A DNA stretch of 64,000 bases, from the NCBI GenBank assembly GCA_022844135.1, contig JALHMG010000009.1, positions 1-64,000 on the forward strand. The letters are read 5' to 3'. Position 1 is the first letter of the stretch. Each line of letters opens with the position of its first letter. The stretch is from Lysobacterales bacterium. GTDB lineage: Bacteria > Pseudomonadota > Gammaproteobacteria > Xanthomonadales > SZUA-5. Shown piece after piece: positions 53,181-62,374 of the stretch. A program made the translations under genes and the position numbers. The notes below the pieces were generated by a model that worked only from the letters and a program-made list of their open reading frames with translations, made no database searches and had not been told where the DNA came from.

Positions 53181-53969
53181 TCAGCGTGTTCGTAACTGAT
53201 CAACTGCCGCGCGCAGGGCGCGGATTTCGTTAAGCATTTCGACGCGTTCGGCGTGGGCCACGGCTTCGTCCTTGTCCGCCTCCGCTTTAAGATCGCCCGC
53301 CACGTGTTCCTGCATCGCGTTGACCACCACCGCGATGAACAGGTTCAGCACAGTGAAGGTGCTGACCAGGATGAAGCCCAGGAAGAACACCCAGGCCCAC
53401 GGCTGAACTTTCATCAGATCGCGGGCGATATCGGCCCAGCCTTCCATGGTCATCACCTGGAACAGTGTGAATGCGGTGCGCCCGAGGGTGCCGAAGAACT
53501 CCGGCGACGCAGCGGCGAAGAGCTTGGTGCCCATCACCGACGCCACGTACAGCACGAGGGCTAGCAGCAGCATGATCGAGGTCAGCCCCGGCAGCGCACT
53601 CAAGAGCGCCGCGACCACCCGGCGCATGCTGGGCACGATCGACACCAGGCGCAGCACGCGCAGAATGCGCATTGCCCGCAATACCGAAAATGCGCCGCTC
53701 GCCGGCACCAGCGCGATGGCAACGATGACGAAGTCGAAGACATTCCAGGGATCGCGGAAAAAGCGGAAGCGATAAACGATCAACTTCAGTGCGATTTCGG
53801 TCGTGAATATCGCCAGTGCGGCGCGATCGAGCACATGCAGGACCGTCCCGTAACGCGCCATCAGATCGGGCGAGGTTTCCATGCCGAGCGTGATCGCGTT
53901 GAGCACGATCACCGCGATGATGAATTGCGTGAAGCGCGGATGTTCGATGAAACGTTGTAGGGCGGACAT
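53181..53969 (-). CDS. Single-domain voltage-gated ion channel (NaChBac-like)
   Basis: 262 aa from the ATG at 53969. Six transmembrane helices with an Arg-rich S4 (LRAMRILRVLRLVSIVP), pore helix and filter TMEGWAD (about 173-179; Glu in the position of the bacterial sodium channel TLESWAS filter), and a C-terminal coiled coil. Likely a homotetrameric sodium (or mixed cation) channel. The Gly in EGW differs from the classic ES filter, so selectivity is uncertain. Confidence 0.9.
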   Translation of the reverse strand: MSALQRFIEHPRFTQFIIAVIVLNAITLGMETSPDLMARYGTVLHVLDRAALAIFTTEIALKLIVYRFRFFRDPWNVFDFVIVAIALVPASGAFSVLRAMRILRVLRLVSIVPSMRRVVAALLSALPGLTSIMLLLALVLYVASVMGTKLFAAASPEFFGTLGRTAFTLFQVMTMEGWADIARDLMKVQPWAWVFFLGFILVSTFTVLNLFIAVVVNAMQEHVAGDLKAEADKDEAVAHAERVEMLNEIRALRAAVDQLRTR

Positions 53970-54112
53970 GGTGCTTTGGGTATTGGGTGGGTGCCGCGAT
54001 ACTAGCGCCAACAAGTTCGATGCCGACTCGTCACCTGAGCGCACCCTGGGCGCGGCGAGAACCGAACCGTTCTCGCTGGAAAGTCCCCAAGCAGCTTTCG
54101 AGCGACGTTAAT

Positions 54113-54748
54113 TCACGGTCGCCGTGCGACCACCCACACCTCGACCCAATCGGCGCCCGCCTTTTTGCACACCTTCGCTGCCTCGGCAAGCGTGGCGCCG
54201 GTGGTCATGACATCGTCGATCAAAGCGACGCGGGGCGGCAGATCGCCCTGTACCTGGAATGCGCCACGAACATTGCGTCGGCGCTCGTCGGAATCCAGTC
54301 CCGATTGCGCCGCGGTGGCACGCCGGCGCTGCAAGAACTGCAGAATCGGCCGGCCTTGTGCAACCTGCCGGGCGAGCAGCAGCGACTGGTTGAAGCCGCG
54401 CTCGCGCAGTCGCGTGCGATGCAAAGGAATCGGTATCAGCGCATCGACCAGGCGCGGCGCGCAAATCTTCGCCAGCAGCTCTGCTGCGACCACTCCGAGC
54501 GCCAGTCGGCCCTTGAACTTGAAACCTTGCAGCAAAGCGTCCACGGGCGGCTGGTAACGCAGCGCCGCCAGGGCCGCATCGAAAGGCGGGCTCTGGCGTT
54601 GGCAAGCGCCGCACTCCTCAACCGCGATCGGTGTCGGGATCGCACACCGTGCGCAGGCCGGACCCAGCGCAGGCAGCAAGGAAGCGCACTGCGCGCACAG
54701 GCGCGCGGTGCTTGGGCATCCGCAGAGACCGCATTGCTGGATCAACAT
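54113..54748 (-). CDS. comF: ComF-family phosphoribosyltransferase-like protein
   Basis: 211 aa. N-terminal four-cysteine zinc finger (CGLCGCPSTARLCAQC, then CARC and CGAC), then the phosphoribosyltransferase fold with IPIPLHRTRLRERGFNQ and the PRPP loop VALIDDVMTTGAT (about 178). Needed for DNA uptake in competent bacteria; biochemical role unclear. Confidence 0.93.
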   Translation of the reverse strand: MLIQQCGLCGCPSTARLCAQCASLLPALGPACARCAIPTPIAVEECGACQRQSPPFDAALAALRYQPPVDALLQGFKFKGRLALGVVAAELLAKICAPRLVDALIPIPLHRTRLRERGFNQSLLLARQVAQGRPILQFLQRRRATAAQSGLDSDERRRNVRGAFQVQGDLPPRVALIDDVMTTGATLAEAAKVCKKAGADWVEVWVVARRP

Positions 54749-54785
54749 GCGCGCACTCTACGCGAGGCGAGGCGCACTTCGAAAC

Positions 54786-54815
54786 GAAGAAGGGCGCCTC
54801 GCGGCGCCCTTCTTC
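54786..54815 (-). terminator. Strong hairpin terminator after the 54836 gene
   Basis: A perfect 13-bp stem (54786-54798 with 54803-54815, TCGC loop), 20 nt past the stop of the minus-strand gene. Stem arms contain GAAG/CTTC runs; the minus strand continues GTTTCG, a short U-rich start. Confidence 0.75.
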
Positions 54816-54835
54816 AGGTCGACAAAGTACTGCGA

Positions 54836-56557
54836 TCAGCGGAAGTCGTACGTCCAGCCCGCCGCCCAGTTGTCCTCGGCATTGCGGAACGCGCCGATGT
54901 AATCGGTCGATTCGAAGAACAACGTCGGCGCGTAGGTATTGGCGATGTTCAGCGCGGTGCCGGCCGGGAACGGCGTGGTGCCCGACAGCGGATTGGCGCC
55001 GACGCGATTGTTCACGCCGCCAGCGTACCACTGGCTCACCAGGTACGGATCCGCTGAAGCGTCCTCGAAGTTGGTCGCATTCGACAGGAACATATCGCGC
55101 ATCGTCAGATCGCCGCTGCTCGGCGATTGCGGCGTGCCGGCGACAGTGAAGGTGGCCGCGTCGTTGAAGTTCAAGCCTTCGCCAGCGAAACCAACCACCA
55201 CACCCTTGCTGTACACCGCGCCCGAACCGCGACGCAGACGGATGCCTTCATTGCCGGCGGTGCCGGCGCCGATCAGCGTGAAGTTGCTGATCGCCGGACG
55301 CGTACGCGGCTGCAGATCGAAGCTGTTCGGGTGATTGTCCGATTCGATACCGTTCGAGTCGCCGCCGACGTTGCCCACCGCAGGAACCTGACGGATGTAG
55401 GCGAACTGCAGGCTGCCCTGATAACCGAGGTCGAAGTCGAGCGAGTCGTCCTCGGCGCCGATCACGGCCAGATACTTGCCGTTGACCGTGCCGCCGAACA
55501 TTTCCAGACCATCGTCCAGACCGCCGTAGACCTGGACATTTTCCATCACCGTGCCCGAGCCGACGCCCAGCAAGGTGATCGAGTTCAGCTCTTCGTTCGG
55601 GCGCACTTCTTGCCCGGCGTAGCGGACCTGCACGTACTTCAGAATGCCGCTCGACTCGGTGGTGAGGTTGCCGCCGAACTGCTGCGCAGCGACCGCTTCG
55701 AAGGTGCAGGGCGTGCCGTCTTGCGAGGCGTTGCATTGGCTGTTGCCGGCGATCACCAGACCCGCCCACGAGCCATTGCTGCGCGTCGGGCCGGTGAAGA
55801 TGATCGGTGCAAACGGCTGACCTTCGGCGAACAATCTCGAACCTGGCTGAACAGCGAGGTAGCTCAGCGCGGCGCCGCTGCCGGTGATCAACGTGCCCGG
55901 ATCGATGGTCAAACGACCCTGACCGGTGTTGCGACCGCTACCGACGCGCGTCGGGCCGTCGATGACGTAAGTGGCGTTGTTGGTCAGGCGCACATCGCCG
56001 GTGATCGTGTTGTTGATCTTGCAGGTGCGGTTTTCGGCAGCGCCGACGGCCGTGGTGCCGGTCGGGCACGCGGTGAACGGCTGGGTGTAGACGCAGGTGC
56101 TCGGTACCGCGCCCGGACGCGAGAAGGTGTAGTTCGCCGCCGGCAGGTTGACGCCCGCCGCTGGCGTGAAGCTGATGCGCAGATCGTTGCAGCTATTGAA
56201 CGTCAGGCTCGCCGTGCCGACTTGCTGGCTGTTCGGATTGGTGAACGGATTGCCGAACGTGCCGCCGGAAAAACGCAGCGCAGGAACATTGTTGAAGCGG
56301 AACTCGCCCTCGTTGACGGTGGTGCTGAGCACGATCCAGTTCTGCGTACCGCCCGGCTCATACGCGAACAGCGCGGTGAACAGCGTGCCGACGCCTGGGC
56401 CAGTCGGGATGTAGTCGATCATCAGACCGCGGCCGGATTCGGCGGCGTTGTACCAAGCGCCTTCCAGCGAGTCGTTGACGATCAGCGCGGCATTAGCCTG
56501 CGCGCCGAGTGCCAGCGCAACGGCGCCAGCCAGCTTGGTCGGAAAACGCTTAAACAT
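54836..56557 (-). CDS. Secreted beta-helix surface protein
   Basis: 573 aa from the ATG at 56557 (GAGG 7 nt upstream). Signal peptide (LAGAVALALGAQANA). An N-terminal beta domain (residues about 25-165; GAWYNAAESGRGLMIDYI resembles a module frequent in xanthomonad secreted proteins), then a single-stranded beta-helix with NGSWAGLVIAGNS, YGGLDDGLEMFGGTVNGKYL and DLGYQGSLQFAYI. Resembles a family annotated as hypothetical or lipoprotein in xanthomonads; no catalytic site or DGFE tail. Confidence 0.8.
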   Translation of the reverse strand: MFKRFPTKLAGAVALALGAQANAALIVNDSLEGAWYNAAESGRGLMIDYIPTGPGVGTLFTALFAYEPGGTQNWIVLSTTVNEGEFRFNNVPALRFSGGTFGNPFTNPNSQQVGTASLTFNSCNDLRISFTPAAGVNLPAANYTFSRPGAVPSTCVYTQPFTACPTGTTAVGAAENRTCKINNTITGDVRLTNNATYVIDGPTRVGSGRNTGQGRLTIDPGTLITGSGAALSYLAVQPGSRLFAEGQPFAPIIFTGPTRSNGSWAGLVIAGNSQCNASQDGTPCTFEAVAAQQFGGNLTTESSGILKYVQVRYAGQEVRPNEELNSITLLGVGSGTVMENVQVYGGLDDGLEMFGGTVNGKYLAVIGAEDDSLDFDLGYQGSLQFAYIRQVPAVGNVGGDSNGIESDNHPNSFDLQPRTRPAISNFTLIGAGTAGNEGIRLRRGSGAVYSKGVVVGFAGEGLNFNDAATFTVAGTPQSPSSGDLTMRDMFLSNATNFEDASADPYLVSQWYAGGVNNRVGANPLSGTTPFPAGTALNIANTYAPTLFFESTDYIGAFRNAEDNWAAGWTYDFR

Positions 56558-56642
56558 GAGCAGCCTCTGATAGAGCGGGTGAGGCTGCCCAGATTGCAGA
56601 AGTAGTGTTACAGCTTTTTGACTGTGACAGGACGGGAATATG

Positions 56643-57095
56643 TCACTCGGCAGGCGCCTCAGGCTTGGCACACAAACAGGCGCCGTTGTCGAAGACGATG
56701 CGCCACTCGCCATCCGCCTCGCGACGCCAGGTTGATGTAAAGCGCGCAATGGGTTGACCATCGAGATTGGTCACGGGCCCCTCTGAATGCCCAAGGTCGC
56801 CGCCCATGACAACATCCACAAGATCCGGGCCCCAGGCAAATGGCGCTGGCGTATCGGGTTTGAAGAACTGCTGCCAATGCGCGCCGATCGCTGCTTTCCC
56901 GCGCAGCGGCTGGCCGCCATTCAAAAACACCGCATCCTCGGCGACGAAGCCCATGAACGCCTGGTAGTCGCGATCAGCCATCGTTTTGGCAAACGCGCGT
57001 TCTGCTGCGGCAACTTCCTGCCGACGCTGTTCAAGATCGATCTCGGCCTGAGCACCAAAGGCTACGAACAATAGTGTGGCGGCGATGGCACGCAT
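56643..57095 (-). CDS. Exported DUF4440/SnoaL-like (NTF2-fold) protein
   Basis: 150 aa. Signal peptide (MRAIAATLLFVAFGAQA), then an NTF2-type fold with RDYQAFMGFVAEDAVFLNGGQP and a TSTWRREADGEWRIVFDNG strand pair. Typical DUF4440 proteins are small ligand-binding or enzyme-like domains; no ligand can be assigned. Cys pair at the C-terminus (ACLCA). Confidence 0.85.
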   Translation of the reverse strand: MRAIAATLLFVAFGAQAEIDLEQRRQEVAAAERAFAKTMADRDYQAFMGFVAEDAVFLNGGQPLRGKAAIGAHWQQFFKPDTPAPFAWGPDLVDVVMGGDLGHSEGPVTNLDGQPIARFTSTWRREADGEWRIVFDNGACLCAKPEAPAE

Positions 57096-57253
57096 CTCTT
57101 GCGCTCCGACGACAGTGGTTCACGCAATTATGAGCGTATTCGTGGCGGACAATGTACGGCGCCTCACATCGACAGCCCTGTCAGACCGCAGCGCGCCCAC
57201 GAAGCCGAAAGACTCAGACCCAAGCCTTCGGCCCGTGGCGGTGCGACGCCGAC

Positions 57254-57625
57254 TTACGGCGCTGAGGTCGACATGATTCCACCGACTCCCTGGATAGAGA
57301 TCAGCGGCCATTGGGTGACCCAGCAGCTGTTCGAATTCCAAACACGCAGTTTTGTTTTCCCATCCGCAGCATTCATCACCATGTCCCGCAGCGGTTGTTT
57401 CGCGGTTTCCGACGGATGGATCGCGAACGAAGTCACAAACCCGGTCTGCAGGGCGCAAGCGGGCAAGGAGTAGTTGTAGATCACAAAGTTCTTCAGTTTG
57501 AAACTGATCAGTCCTTCCGAATTGACAGTCACAGTATCAATGTAGCCCTCAACATCAGAGGCCATCATCGGGCTCGACGCAAACAATCCAAGAGAACAAG
57601 CCAAAGCAAGCATTGCACGGTTCAT
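57254..57625 (-). CDS. Small exported protein of unknown function
   Basis: 123 aa. Signal peptide (MLALACSLGLFASSPMMA). Three Cys in the mature part (PACALQ, NSCWVT). Base composition is lower in GC than neighbours. No family recognised. Confidence 0.6.
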   Translation of the reverse strand: MNRAMLALACSLGLFASSPMMASDVEGYIDTVTVNSEGLISFKLKNFVIYNYSLPACALQTGFVTSFAIHPSETAKQPLRDMVMNAADGKTKLRVWNSNSCWVTQWPLISIQGVGGIMSTSAP

Positions 57626-57704
57626 TTCAAGTCATTCCGAGAGTAGATCGGCCCATCGCCGACGTTGATGGGAACGCGAAGACCCGCTTCAACCGGATAG
57701 TGAT

Positions 57705-59723
57705 TTGATTCGGAGAAACCGTTTCGTTGTGCTTTCGTTCAGCTCGATGGTGTTCCAGAAGTACCGCGCGATTTTCGACTACTTCGATTCGTTGCTGGTC
57801 GGGCTTACGGCGACGCCCAAGGACGAGCTGGACCGCAACACCTACAGCCTGTTCGACCTGGAGGACGGCGTCCCGACCGACGCCTACGGGCTCGACGAGG
57901 CGGTGCGCGACGGCTTCCTGGTGCCACCGAGGGCGGTGTCCGTGCCGCTCAAGTTCCAGCGCGAAGGAATCAGGTACGACGCGTTGTCCGACGAAGACAA
58001 GGATCAGTGGGATGCGCTGGAGTGGGATGACGACGGCAACGTCCCCGATCGCGTGGAGGCCGAGGCGGTCAACAAATGGCTGTTCAACAAGGACACCGTG
58101 GACAAGGTTCTGGAACATCTCATGACGCGGGGCCTGACGGTGGCGGGCGGCGATCGCCTCGGGAAGACCATCCTGTTCGCCAAGAACCAGCACCACGCCG
58201 AGTTCATTGCCGAGCGTTTCAACGCCAACTACCCGCACCACAAGGGCGAGTTCGCGCGCGTGATCACGTTCAAAACCGAGTACGCGCAGAGCCTGATCGA
58301 CAGCTTCTCGGCCAAGGACAAGGCACCCCACATCGCGATTTCGGTGGACATGCTCGACACCGGAGTCGACATTCCCGAGGTTGTGAATCTGGTGTTCTTC
58401 AAGCTGGTGCGCTCGAAGACCAAGTTCTGGCAAATGCTCGGCCGCGGCACGCGCCTGTGCCCTGACCTGTTCGAACCAGGCAAGCACAAGCAGCACTTCT
58501 GCGTCTTCGACTACTGCCAAAACCTGGAGTACTTCAGCCAGACCATCCCCGCCACCGAAGGCGCGCTGGGTGAACCGCTTGGCAAGCGGCTGTTCAATGC
58601 CCGACTGGCGTTGATCGGCGAGCTGGACCAGCGACGCGACGGCCGTGATGGACACGCCGTCGCAGAGCCCGATATGGCCTTCGGCGACCCGCGGACGAAC
58701 GCCCAGGTCCGCTACGCGCTCGCCGAGCGGCTGCAGCAGGAGACGGCGGCGATGAATCTCGACAACTTCATCGTGCGGCCGCAGCGGCGCATCGTCGAGA
58801 AGTACGCCAAACCTGAGGCCTGGGCTGTCTTGTCGCCAGAAGCGCTCTCCGATTTGTCGAACCAGGTCGCGGGTCTGCCATCGGAGCTCGACCCGGAGAA
58901 CGAGGAGGCGAAGCGTTTTGACCTGCTGGTGCTGAACCTGCAACTCGCGATGCTGCGTTCAGAGCCGGGCTTCGCGCGCCTGCGCGAGCAAGTCAAGGAA
59001 CTCGCCGGTCTGCTGGAAGAGAAGTCTGCGATTCCGTTGGTGCGCCAGCAGATGGCGCTGATCCAGGACGTGCAGAGCAACGTGTGGTGGCAAGACGCCA
59101 CCGTTCCGATGCTCGAAGGGATGCGTCGGCGCTTGCGTGATTTGATCAAGCTCATCGAGAAGCAAAAGCGCAAGCCGATCTACACCGACTTCGAGGACGA
59201 AATAGGCGGCGAGACAACGGTCGAACTGCCGGGCTTTGGCAACAGCACCGACTACGCGAAGTTCCGCATAAAAGCACAGGCCTTCCTGCGCTCGCATCAG
59301 GATCACATTGCGATTCACAAGTTGAGGATGAACAAGGCGTTGACCGCCGCCGATCTCGCTGAGCTTCAACGCATGCTTACTGAGAGTGACGTTGGCGGCG
59401 CCGAGGACATCCAGCGCGCCGCCGAGGAGTCCCACGGGCTGGGGCTCTTCGTGCGCTCATTGATCGGTCTTGATCGCCAAGCGGCGAAAGAAGCCCTGGC
59501 AGGTTTTCTCACCGGCAAGTCTCTCGGCGCCAACCAGATCGAGTTCGTGAACTTGATCGTCGACCATCTCACCGAACACGGCGTGATGGACGCAGCGATG
59601 CTCTACGAGTCCCCATTCACGGACCTCACGCCCCGCGGACCGGACGGGATGTTCACCTCGGCAGAGATCGATCAGTTGATCACCACGATCGACCGGATTA
59701 GAGCGAACGCAATCGCTGCCTGA
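57705..59723 (+). pseudogene. 5'-truncated type I restriction endonuclease subunit R (HsdR)
   Basis: An open frame of 672 codons, but a normal HsdR is about 1000-1170 aa. Recognisable sequence starts at about 57753 with FQKYRAIFDYFDSLLVGLTATPKDE, the region after motif II; upstream motifs (nuclease, Walker A, DEAH) are missing. Helicase motifs III-VI follow (LTATPKDE, VDMLDTGVDIPEVVNL, MLGRGTRLCPDL). There is no hsdM or hsdS nearby, and a mobile repeat lies 81 nt past the stop. The fragment cannot restrict DNA on its own. Frame intact, so deletion is likely recent, or the truncated helicase is retained for another reason. Confidence 0.85.
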
Positions 59724-59804
59724 CGCCTCACAAGGCGCCAGCCAACAACGGCCGGCGCAACGCAGCCCGCCCTGAAGCCGACATCCGTCCTGAAGCCGAC
59801 AGGG

Positions 59805-60058
59805 CTAGCCCGGATATTTCATGAGGGAACGCGGAAGATCGCGAAGGGCTTTGCGCCGGAATCGAGGCGGGAGGAGGAGGAATGGTTGTTCCATTGCGAC
59901 GACGAGCAACGAAGAGTCCGACGCAAAGAACGAGCGAGGGCCGCGTTAGCGAGGAAATGGCAGCGGACAGTCTGTCAATTCAACCAATTCGAAGATTTCA
60001 GCGCCGTTACAACGAAATCAAGCCATTTCCTCGCGACCTCGTGAAATATCCGGGCTAG
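59805..60058 (-). repeat. Palindromic MITE-like repeat, short subtype (copy 4)
   Basis: Core 59809-60054 (246 bp), CTAG on both sides, reversed relative to copy 1 and nearly identical to copy 3. Lies 3' of the hsdR remnant and 3' of the response regulator gene. Confidence 0.92.
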
Positions 60059-60063
60059 ACCGA

Positions 60064-61005
60064 CTAAACCGCCCGCGCCATCCCAAGCAGGCGCTGCGGC
60101 AGCAGCCGGATGCGTTGCAGCAAACTGCCGGACAGCCAGGACGGGATTTGCGCATCCGGGCGGGGCGCCACGAAGTAACGTTTGGCGGCGGCGGGATTCT
60201 GTTTGAGTTGCCAATAGCGGCCCACGGCGGCGTCCACGCTCAGCCGGCACGAGCCCATGCGCAGCGGCTTCAGGAGCAGCCGGAACACCTGGCCTTCGTT
60301 GATCAGATCGATGGCGACCTGCGCGTTGGCGCGGTCGGTCACCACCACGGTAGCGATGTGCGGGTGATATTGCTTGAGCGACTTGATCAGCGCCGTGAAG
60401 TCCCCGTGTTGCCCCGCGGTTTCGGAGATCACCACGCCGGTTTCGTGTTGCTCAAGGACCGTCAGCGCGCGCTCGGGCGAGGTCACAAAACGCACCTGAT
60501 AGTGCGGCTGCAAGATCTCGCGCATGCGCTGCTGCGTTTCCGGATCGTCCTCGATCACGAGGATGCCGACCTGCTTGCGTGCGGTCTCGCGATCGAACTC
60601 GTCGACCGGTTTGTCCTGCACCACCGGCGCATCGCGCGCGATACGCGCGGCGAGCTGCACCGTTTCCCGAAGCTCGGTGTTGTCCCACGGCTTGGCGATG
60701 TAGCGGAACACTTCGCCGTCGTTGACCGAGCCCAGCACCGCGTTCAAATCGGCGTAGCCGGTGAGGAGAATGCGCATCGCGCGCGGGTGCGCAAGCTTGA
60801 CCTCACGCAGCACCTCGATGCCCTGCATCTTCGGCATGCGCTGGTCGCAAACGATGACGTCGACATCGTGCTGCGCCGCCCACGCGATCGCCTCGGAAGG
60901 CTCGGTGGTGGTGAGCACGTCCATGTCGCGAAACAGCGCCTTCAAGGCCCGCAGGATGCGCGCCTCGTCGTCGATACACAGCACTCGAATTCGCGTTTGT
61001 GACAT
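60064..61005 (-). CDS. Tandem-receiver response regulator
   Basis: 313 aa. First receiver (1-120): LCIDDE, phospho-acceptor Asp54 (IVCDQRMP), LLTGYAD, and KPW, all intact. Second receiver (about 145-265): LVIEDDPE but the acceptor position reads ISETAG (Glu near 196), so it is probably not phosphorylated, or is locked in an active-like state. No output domain. The Q-R-M-P motif is common in HD-GYP-type regulators. Follows the kinase gene by 6 nt, so a cognate pair. Confidence 0.9.
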   Translation of the reverse strand: MSQTRIRVLCIDDEARILRALKALFRDMDVLTTTEPSEAIAWAAQHDVDVIVCDQRMPKMQGIEVLREVKLAHPRAMRILLTGYADLNAVLGSVNDGEVFRYIAKPWDNTELRETVQLAARIARDAPVVQDKPVDEFDRETARKQVGILVIEDDPETQQRMREILQPHYQVRFVTSPERALTVLEQHETGVVISETAGQHGDFTALIKSLKQYHPHIATVVVTDRANAQVAIDLINEGQVFRLLLKPLRMGSCRLSVDAAVGRYWQLKQNPAAAKRYFVAPRPDAQIPSWLSGSLLQRIRLLPQRLLGMARAV

Positions 61006-61011
61006 AAATCC

Positions 61012-61980
61012 CTACGCTGGCTGCCTTAACAGCGCGTGGTCTAGAGGAAAACTAACAGTAAACGTGCTGCCTTTCTTAGGCGCAGTTCGCACCTTGATGC
61101 TGCCGCCGTGACTTTGCACGATCTTATGCACGATCGACAGCCCAAGGCCGGTGCCTTCGCCCACCGGCTTGGTGGTGAAGAACGGATCGAAGATTTTCGG
61201 CAGGACATCGTCGGGGATGCCGGCTCCGGTATCTGTGATCTCCACCTCAACCATATCGCCGGAGCGACGCGAGGCCACCGACAAGGTGCCGCGATCGTCC
61301 ATCGCCTGGGCGGCATTGGTGATCAGGTTCAGCAACACCTGATTGATCTGCGATGCGACTCCGCGAATCTTCGGAATGGTACCGAGTTCTTTCTTCACTT
61401 CGATGCGATCGCGCAACTGATGCCCGGCGATCATCAGAGCACTCTCGACGCTCTCGTTCAAATCGAACATGTCCATGCCATCGCGATCGACGCGCGCGAA
61501 GCCTTTGAGATTGCGCACGAGATTGGCGATCTGCGTCAGGCCGTCGACCGAATCCTTGAGCAAGTCGTCGCCATCCGCGAGCCGCGTGTCGTTCGCCAGC
61601 GCATCGCGCACTTTGGTCATCGCGCGGCGCAAAGGTTCGATGGTCTGCGGCTTGCTGAGATCGGCCGCAAGCATCACGTCGAAGCCCTGCAGGCACTTCT
61701 GCACCAGCGTTCGGTACTCGCCCAGCAAGTCGCGCACAACTTCGACATTGCTTTTGACGAAACCGATCGGGGTGTTCATCTCGTGCGCAACACCGGCGAT
61801 CATCTGCCCGAGCGAGGCCAGCTTGGTGGTGTGGATCACCTGCGATTGGGTCGCCTGGACTTTCTCCAGTTCGGCGGCCGCTTCGCTGGCGCGCAAGCGC
61901 TGCTTGCCGAGCTGCCAGTGCGCATAGCCCGCGTATGCCGCGAGGGCCAGACAGCAAACGATAAGCAACGTTTCGAACAT
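61012..61980 (-). CDS. Sensor histidine kinase
   Basis: 322 aa from the ATG at 61980 (GGGG closely upstream; an ATG 18 nt earlier is possible). One N-terminal membrane helix ([16 protein letters not shown]), coiled coil, HisKA with [13 protein letters not shown] (His66) and a full HATPase: [12 protein letters not shown] (N), ITDTGAGIP (G1), [20 protein letters not shown] (F/G2). No sensory domain, so it is likely controlled by a partner or membrane state. Transcribed with the response regulator. Confidence 0.92.
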   Translation of the reverse strand: MFETLLIVCCLALAAYAGYAHWQLGKQRLRASEAAAELEKVQATQSQVIHTTKLASLGQMIAGVAHEMNTPIGFVKSNVEVVRDLLGEYRTLVQKCLQGFDVMLAADLSKPQTIEPLRRAMTKVRDALANDTRLADGDDLLKDSVDGLTQIANLVRNLKGFARVDRDGMDMFDLNESVESALMIAGHQLRDRIEVKKELGTIPKIRGVASQINQVLLNLITNAAQAMDDRGTLSVASRRSGDMVEVEITDTGAGIPDDVLPKIFDPFFTTKPVGEGTGLGLSIVHKIVQSHGGSIKVRTAPKKGSTFTVSFPLDHALLRQPA

Positions 61981-62374
61981 TCGATCCCCAACGATCATCG
62001 AATACCAAGGCCATGCCGATTTTCGTCAGCAAGGGCCGCACAGCGTCGCAGAATGACCCACAAATCACAACCCGCTTTCGGCCAAGTGGTCCTACCAGGC
62101 GTGCAAACGGTAAGAGAATTTTCGATTAAGCCGCCTCGGCGGTCGCCATCGTGCGCGTCTTCGACCATGCTTAGGTGCGATGGGCCGCACAGCTCTACCG
62201 AGGGCGAGGGATGCGAATAGTTAAATCGTGCGCTGGGGCGCGTTTTGGATACGGGGCACGGGGCGCGGGGCACGGGGCATGGGACCGGGAAGGACGCGAT
62301 TGGCGGCCGGCGCCCATCGTTCTGCCCGTATGCCATGCGCCGTACCCTGTACCCCGCTTCCATGGAGCTCATCA
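61981..62374. other. Intergenic region before SLC13 gene, with G-rich heptads
   Basis: Divergent between kinase and transporter genes. Holds an A/T-rich patch (about 62110-62140) that may be the kinase promoter, the G-quadruplex heptads at 62253-62283, and the transporter leader. No convincing gene. Confidence 0.5.
62253..62283 (+). repeat. GGGG heptad array, predicted G-quadruplex
   Basis: G-tracts begin at 62253, 62260, 62267, 62274 and 62281, an exact 7-nt period (GGGGCAC, GGGGCGC, GGGGCAC, GGGGCAT, GGG). Four G4 runs with 3-nt loops meet the canonical quadruplex rule. On the coding strand of the SLC13 gene, about 95 nt before its start. Confidence 0.8.

Noticed and set aside
54000-54110. 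tRNA or other structured RNA gene anywhere in the window
   Set aside because: No cloverleaf with a recognisable T-loop/CCA or rRNA segment was found by eye; the GTTCGAG stretches inside the MITE are hairpin arms.
57705-59723. Functional type I restriction system
   Set aside because: Nuclease domain, Walker A and DEAH motifs are missing and hsdM/hsdS are absent from the window.
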